Positions 57,311 through 64,000 of a DNA stretch of 64,000 nt are shown here, one piece after another. The DNA lies in contig JALJCO010001315.1 of assembly GCA_023101725.1 (NCBI GenBank), positions 1 to 64,000 of the forward strand. The letters run 5' to 3'. How positions within the stretch are numbered: the first letter of the stretch is position 1; each line of letters opens with the position of its first letter. The DNA comes from Atherinomorus stipes (Eukaryota > Chordata > Actinopteri > Atheriniformes > Atherinidae). The position numbers and the translations under genes are program-made. The notes under the pieces are model-generated. The model was given only the letters and a program-made list of their open reading frames with translations, was not told where the DNA came from and searched no databases.

Positions 57311-60300
57311 ACTTCTTTTGCAAAAACCATCATCCTGATGTGGTTGAAGAGAAAGGAACGGCAAACAATAAATGGAAAAGAGAGAAAGGGAGGAAGAAAA
57401 CATATCCATCAAAAAGGCCAATGAAATTCACCTCTTGTGATATGTGATAAAGCAGCAAAGCAAATGCTAAGTATAAACAGGGCCATCCGGTGACACGTCA
57501 GTGACTGGAGAGATGAAGCTTTTTTTCACCCCGACTCTTTGATGCTTTTTGGCACCCAACTTCTGTGGCATGACAGCAATCACATTCTCCAGCTCCACAT
57601 GCTTCCTGTGTCCAATATCATTCACTATTAAACTGTCAGAAAAACATGAGGCTGTAATAAATTACTGGTGGTAGCGAGGGGGGAATGGGGCAGGCACATG
57701 CTGCTGTTTTGCTTTCCACAAGAAGCTGTGGCGATGTGCATCACTAATCCCATCAGTTTAATTTTAGAGTTTTAGCAACAGTCTCTGGCAGAGACTGAAC
57801 GAGTTGAAGAAAAGATTCATGAATAAAAATCAAGTTTGAGTCCACATGAAATTAAACTTAATGTTTGAGTGCTGTTGTACAAGATATCTCAACAGTTATG
57901 GAAAAGTTGTGCTGTAGGCATTCTAAATGGTCTGTCACTCAAAACATGGCATTACTCCTCCTGCATTTGGCGCACTCTAATTTTGGCTACTGCCTCCATC
58001 TTTTCATCCATCCAAAGCATCTGGATTCTTGAAATTCCCAAGATCAAAATCACCGAGAATCCATCTTGCCAGGGTTTAAACAGGTTTTTTTGGTTTGTTT
58101 GTTTTTGTCTGCTCCTTTTTTTTTTTTTTTTTGTGAGAAATTTTCATTTTTTAACAAAGGCAGTTTTTGCCAATGGCCTGCTCAATGACGTTTGATTGTG
58201 ATGATGAGGCTGATTCTTCTGCAAATGATGCAGTATATGATTTTTTTTTTTTTCCCCCAATTGCGCCTCCCCAATTTGATGAAAGACTTTGCAAAGGATT
58301 CTGAGAATCAGGGCAATACATAGATTATAATACTCTGGACATCCTCTGGAAAGACTTTTAAGGAAAACGTAGTCAATACCACATGAATTTGTCATTCATA
58401 TTTTCTTGAAAGATAAATACTTATTGAGAGTTTTCCAATCAACAAGTTATACTATTACAATATAGTCATGAAGTCCAATTAAATCCACTTATAACTCAAT
58501 CTAATTAAATTAATTATAATTTAAATTAGTTCAGTTCATTACCTTCCCCAAGGAGGTAATGTGATTGCTGTTGTTTGTTGAGTTGAGAAAAAGTTATGAA
58601 CGGATTTGAATGATTTTTTTTTTCAAGGAATATTGATAATAAAATGCAGAAGAAGAATAAAATTTTGGTGTTAATTCAGATCAACGAATCCGGGAATTTT
58701 TTTTTAAGGATTTTGTGTCATTGCCAGATGGAGCCGTTTACCAGAGATCTGCGCTTTAAAAAACTCCAACAGTGCAGACTAGTTATGTGAAAGTTGACCC
58801 AAAACATGCATGTCAGGTCTTGTCAGGTCAAGATATATTCACTTTAATTTCAGTGCTGATGGGCGAGTCATTGAATACCCAGGTGCACTGCGTGTAGCCT
58901 GCGATCTTCATGTATATATATTCATGTATATATATATATTTCTTTCTTCCTCTTTTTTTTTTGCTTGGAACACTTCTTTAAATAAATATCAAATCATAGC
59001 ATGAATAAGCTAATGCAATGGTAGAAAATTAAACATGTAAAACATGACATTTCATTTCAAGTTATTTGTTGATCTTTGAATGAATATGAAGAAATTTCTT
59101 ACAAATGGGAAAGGTCATGAAGAATTTTCCACATATCTAATCATTTCCAGCTCTATGAAGGTCCAACTATTTCTTTTTCTTTCAAAAGTATCAAGTATCA
59201 AGATCAAAAGTACATAAATGTTGCCATTTTCAGGGCAAAGTCAAAGCAACACAGCCACGAAGAAGATGAATATCAGCTAAACCATTCGTTGATGTTATCC
59301 TAATTAACAAGGTAATTGCTGTCAGCAGGTCGATTATTGGTCAATACAGACGATAGGCTCTGGGCATAAAGAGTAACAAACAGGGTAACAATGAAATAGC
59401 TTCCTTCCAGTGTTAGCAGAGCTTATTTGGGCCTGCATAGCCAATCAATGTCATCAGACCAGCCTTTTTTGGAGAGGAGTTGACTCACCAACTTTTATTT
59501 AATCGATTTATTTTGAAAAGTTTTTGTTTTTTTTTCAGCACAAATGGTGAGTAGCATTTCTACAGCAATGTTATAGCAAGTTTGAGGGATACTGTAGTAG
59601 AAACACCTGAAATAATCAGCATTTGGATATGTTTGATAAGAAAACGTAATTTTTCAGCAGCATGCAATTTAGCATTGTGTTTTTGGACATAGATGATATA
59701 ATTCCATACAAATTATACACTGAGTACATTTCATAATTATTGAATCAAAGAGAACTGAAACAAGAAGAAAAAAGGGTAGGTGGAAGGATTAAAGGCAGAC
59801 ATGCAGCATAATGTAAAGAAGAGCGTATAAAAGACACGATTGAAGTGTGCTACAAAGCCATCATAGCCTTGATGGTCTTCCACATAAAGATTGCTTGATG
59901 GTCTTCGGGAGTGCACTGTTGGATATCTTGTTTATTTCCCATTCAATCAAACCTCTCCAATCAGCCTATGCACATTTACTGTCACTTGAGGTTGATTTCT
60001 TGATTATGGCAATGAAATTTGATGTAAAGAACAGTCATACTCGTGTAGGCTTTTGCTGAACTGGAAAGAAAAATCATACACTTTTGCTCTCTAATAACTG
60101 AAGCTGACACTGCTTAATCACAGTGTTTAAAAGACAAGCTGCTTTGAGGCTTAGTATACTGAACAGAGCTGACTGATACCTTACAGACTGACAGAGACAT
60201 GTGATTAGAAATTAAGCATCTGGGAAAAATCATAACACATGACCCACTCTTGTCCTATGCAAGTGCACAGGAAAAAGAGTGAAAAAGAAAAAGCAAAATC

Positions 60301-62189
60301 TCATTTTCACTGACTTTCACGGAGCCATTAGTGAGTGTGAGCACTCACTGTCTGCAGCTGTGGTGCCCTACTTCTTAAGCAGGGCTGTGAAGTGTGAACA
60401 CTTGCAATGCTGAGCAATACAACCGCAAACTTTGGATTCAGGAGCATTGGAGTGGTGTGTTTGAAGTGAGCTAAATCCTATTACATTCTTGGTACACTGC
60501 ATTGTGTTGAGCCTTGTAAACAAAATGTGCTGCCCTAAATTAAAATATTCAAGGTAGCTCACTTTGTTGTGCTAATATTTGGACAATAAGGAGCCTTGGG
60601 AATTTGCAAGGCCTTGTTCGATACCTCTCTGCATAAATTTTGTGTAAGTAATGGAAAATATAAAGCACATTAGAGATACTGTAAGCTGCAACTTTAACCT
60701 GCATATTTCACATTAAAGTACAGTGCTTCACTCGTAAAGAATTGTAGCCTAGGTCTTAAAAGATGCATGGAGAGCGGAGAAAGAGTAATTATTCTGTATC
60801 CGTTCTGCACTCTATTTTGCTATCTCCTCTTTGCAGCACCAAGCAATGCTTACCAGCGACCTGACAAGAATTGCCAATGATTTTGCTCCTTTACTGACAA
60901 TTCCTCAGTGTTTGTGCAAGGCGATTTAACTCATCAAGGCTCTCTTCTGTGCTGCTGTTGTAAGGCCTTGAAAAGGCTGTGTTTGTGCTGCTAGGCCTTG
61001 AAAGGCAAGCCACTAAGTCTGCAAATATACCATAGTAGGGCTAACATTTATCAATACCTTTCTTCAATACCTTTTCTCCCCTCCACCCTCCAAAATATAC
61101 GTAGTAGCTGGTTTAGATTTATCCCACATATAGAATTTAACATAATATAATCATTCATTATGGTTTGTGCATTTTAAATAGTTGCATTACACGGATTGCA
61201 TTAAACTCATTTCTTTTTTTTTTCTTTTTTAGCTTAAAGACATCCAAACTCAGTACCTCATGGATAAGGATGAATACCAGCTCTGTTATTTTTGCATGCC
61301 ACATTATCTCACACTAACACTGTTTACCTCTGCACAATTGTTCCTTATTTGCTGCAAAACCCAGTCAGAAATCTATATGACCAGGGGAGAAATGTTTTTA
61401 CCCATATCATCAAGAGGGCAACAGTGCACAGACATTCAATAATTGGTGTGCTTGGTAAAGGCTTGCTGGCTTCCATCTAGACTAAGGCAAATATGTAAAA
61501 TACAAGGTCCTGCAAAGACTATAAAATTGCCATTATCATGCAGGGTGCTAGTCTGCATAGGTATAGGCTCCTTTGATGGCTTCTTGTTTGTCGCCTTCAT
61601 TTCTCAGATTCTGTTTTACACGATTGACAATCAAAACAGGGAAATATGGTAATCATCAGATTAAAGCTAGTGGAGGAAATATTAAAAGCTTGAGGAAAAG
61701 AATGTAATTGTTATGCTCTGAAATTGTGACCTAATTAACACAGTGATGGCAATGAAGCTTGTTTGAATGGTAATTGTTATTAGGTTGTTGAAGAGTTGTG
61801 TTTCCTAATGGGCTGACCTATAGTCGATACAATCAGTTTCCTAGCAGTGAAAAGACGACTGTAGAACTATGAGATTTTTGAAGGATGAAACTGCAGATCC
61901 ATTATATAAAGCCAGTTTTTCTCATCATTCACTGTCGACTGTAGTAGGATCTTTTACATTCATAACATGCCTTAAATCCTTGGTTCAGTGGCCTACAGCT
62001 ACAGAAAGAATTCAAATTCACAAAGACTGGAAAACACTCTGACTGATATCCCTCTTGAATAAACTTTCATAACGGAGTTCCTTTGCAATACATTGTTTTC
62101 GATTGTATTGCCAAATGCAGTGAGTATAGCTCATTTGAACTCAACAGTGTTTCGTTTCCGCATGTGTCTCCAGGTTTTGAATTCTTCCT

Positions 62190-62560
62190 GAGAAAGCTAC
62201 CTCTCTGCCAATGGATTTCTGATTTTCATTCAGCGTTGTACTGTTGACATCGCTTTTCAAACTCCAGGAAAAATAATTACTTCCCTCACAGCATGCGGGC
62301 ATTAATATTAATAAGTTACCGAGGTACATTCTGCGTCCCTAACTTCTTGTCATTTAGAATGTGAACCCATGAGATAGTGCTCTAAATATATCCACTGACA
62401 GATCCAGCCCAGTAATGAGCTTGAATCAAGTGTCTGTCACAGTATGCCGCCATTACTCCTATGTGACACTTCGAGGCTCTTCAAGGTGATGGATAGGTCA
62501 GAGGTGACTAATTTTAGCAATTGTTGCTGTAGGTCAGATTTTCATCATTTTTCAAAGGCA
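62190..62560. promoter_or_regulatory. Candidate conserved element near cadherin exon 3
   Basis: Repeat-free, balanced sequence with TAAT/ATTA-rich cores (GGGCATTAATATTAATAAG, AAAATAATTACTTCC) and phrases such as CAGTATGCCGCCATTACTCC. Inference from appearance only. Confidence 0.3.
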
Positions 62561-63152
62561 CAATCTGGAAGAAAAATCTAACACTAATTTGACCTGGAGT
62601 AATGGTCTATGTCTCACTTGACACTGTGGGTGCAAAGACGATGTTCTGTACTGAGACAAAGACAGATTTCTCAGTGAGTTTCTATCATTATTTCAGCTTT
62701 AACAAGAGTTTTAGAGTGTATAACTAAAATGAGGTGGTTATATGGAACGTGTGTAAAATAAATTTTAGATGCAATTGGAAACAAACAAACAAGGTGAAAT
62801 TACATAAAATCTGTGTCCTGGCCAAATGCCATTATTAGGGACAGTAGAACATTCTATTTGATTTAATTTTTTTCTTTTAGAATTGCCAACAATTTAATTT
62901 CTAGCAGCAGGGAACCAATGTTGGGTTGTTATGCTCTCAAAGATAATTTCTACTTCTAAGTACCCCGATTTTTTTCTTAAGAGTTGCCAATGGCTACAAG
63001 GAGTTAATGTACAACAGAGCTGGAATTGTGTCTTTTCTTGTCAGCACATGACAGTGAAGAGCATGACAGAAACCCAATACAATACAAAAGAAATTGCATA
63101 GCCTGACAATATGTTTTATTCCTATGTACTTAATGAGTCTCTCCAATTTCAG

Positions 63153-63447
63153 CTGCACTCCAACATGGACAAAGGAGATGGCACTGTAAAGTATGTTCTG
63201 ACTGGAGACGGGGCAGGCAGCCTGTTTCTGATCGATGAGAAGTCTGGAGATATCCACGCCACAAAAAGGCTGGACAGAGAGGAAAAGGCTATGTACACAC
63301 TCCATGCTAAGGTTCTGGATAGGAACACTAACGCAGAGCTGGAGCCTGACACTGAATTCAACATAAAGATCCACGACATTAATGATAACGAACCGAAATT
63401 TGCCAAGGAAATCTACTTCGCCAGTGTTCCTGAAATGTCTGAAGTTG
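63153..63447 (+). CDS. Type II cadherin exon 3 (rest of EC1)
   Basis: This 295-bp exon has the size expected for exon 3 of type II cadherins. It starts in phase 0 after CAATTTCAG and ends in phase 1 at GTTG|GTAAG. It encodes 98 codons of the first extracellular cadherin repeat, starting [20 protein letters not shown]. The calcium-binding LDRE motif lies at about mature residues 63-66 ([13 protein letters not shown]). The linker motif DINDNEPKF lies at about residues 98-106, followed by VPEMSEVG at the start of EC2. Together with exon 2 this gives a full EC1, the domain that decides binding partners. All key residues are intact. The gene continues past the window end. Confidence 0.93.
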
Positions 63448-64000
63448 GTAAGTTCTGGCTTTTGTTGCATCCTGAAACTGATTTGGTTGGTTTGTTCAAC
63501 AATCAATTAATGTTATCAGTTAATATTAATTTTTATGCTTGCGCCTTCGTGGATATGTGTATATAACACTTTTACCATTTTTTTACAAAGAGGCCAAAAG
63601 ATGCAAAAAACAAACCCAAATTTTCAAAAGAATTACAGTATTTTCTATACTGTTGTTGTTGTTTTTTTTTTTTTTTTTAATCTGTTTTGTTTTACTGTTG
63701 TCTAAAACATTGATGCATTTTTTGGGGGGGGTAGTTTTTCATTTGTGTGTTTTTTTTTTCTTATATTGAAGTGCCGTTGCTTTGTGATATTCAGTTTTTC
63801 TTATTTTCTATCAGATTTTTTTCAGTTTTTCTCATTTTTAAACATTGTGTTATATTTTCTTAATGTTTCCCCACCCCAAAGGTATGATTACGGAAATATT
63901 GTGACTGTTTTCTAAAACAACAAACTTGCAAATTTACCTTGGAAATGTTAATATTGTATTTTGCATATATTTATGAAACAAACTTACCTCCTTGCCCTTT
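63448..64000 (+). other. Cadherin intron 3 (partial)
   Basis: It starts GTAAGTTC. Poly-T runs at 63661-63679 and 63749-63760 and a G run at 63723-63730. The next exon is outside the window. ORFs read through the donor are not coding. Confidence 0.85.

Larger units (their letters stand above)
54305..63152 (+). other. Cadherin intron 2 (8.8 kb)
   Basis: The intron begins GTAAGA and ends CTCCAATTTCAG. Long early introns are usual in type II cadherins. It holds a palindromic MITE at 55658-55860, a possible old repeat at 56160-57310, several poly-T runs, and repeat-free patches at about 59270-59480, 61690-61830 and 62190-62560 that may be regulatory. No extra exon is supported; the ORF near 61233 lacks cadherin features. 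Confidence 0.85.

Noticed and set aside
61230..61442. Possible extra exon after TTTTTTAG at 61231
   Set aside because: The text has no cadherin feature and would break the known phase between exons 2 and 3.
62994..63506. 170-codon ORF on the minus strand over cadherin exon 3
   Set aside because: Shadow frame of the cadherin exon and flanking intron.

Overview
This window looks like teleost fish nuclear DNA. It is AT-rich and mostly non-coding. It is full of simple repeats and of repeat types common in ray-finned fish genomes: L2-type LINEs, hAT elements, a Tc1/mariner element, Harbinger and TTAA-type MITEs, and a short-LTR Ty3/gypsy element. I see no bacterial genes, no rRNA, no tRNA and no CRISPR array.

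Only one host gene can be supported. It is the 5' part of a type II classical cadherin on the + strand, at the right end of the window. A probable untranslated exon 1 ends at 48830. Exon 2 (54038-54304) holds the start codon, signal peptide, short prodomain, furin site and the first 23 mature residues (GWMWNQFF...). Exon 3 (63153-63447) encodes the rest of EC1. The remaining exons lie beyond base 64000. The sequence belongs to the cdh6/cdh9/cdh10 subgroup; I cannot separate cdh9 from cdh10. A 24-codon upstream ORF appears to run across the exon 1/exon 2 junction and to stop 9 nt before the main start codon. About 1 kb upstream of exon 1, and several patches in the introns, look like conserved regulatory DNA.

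The left 47 kb is a gene-poor flank built by nested transposition. (a) 0.7-2.1 kb: an L2 tail and a diverged tandem duplication. (b) 3.0-5.7 kb: an older DNA element interrupted by an hAT element with an exact 8-bp target duplication and by a second small element. (c) 11.2-18.6 kb: a LINE fragment interrupted by a second LINE on the minus strand. The second LINE is itself split by a complete but broken Ty3/gypsy element (LTRs 11974-12131 and 16221-16389, target duplication GTGTG) and by a TTAA-flanked long inverted repeat. (d) 20.9-30.1 kb: two hAT elements, a Harbinger MITE and an element ending in a long G tract. (e) 32.9-37.8 kb: an L2 element with esterase-type ORF1, endonuclease and RT on the minus strand, next to a Tc1-like element; a G-rich, probably artefactual stretch separates them. 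(f) 38.5-46.3 kb: microsatellites, LINE tails and MITEs.

All transposon reading frames are broken. The most notable observations are the nested insertions that can be ordered in time, the indel-only divergence of the gypsy LTRs, the long G tracts that suggest local assembly problems, and the upstream ORF in the cadherin leader. I found no convincing new biological system.
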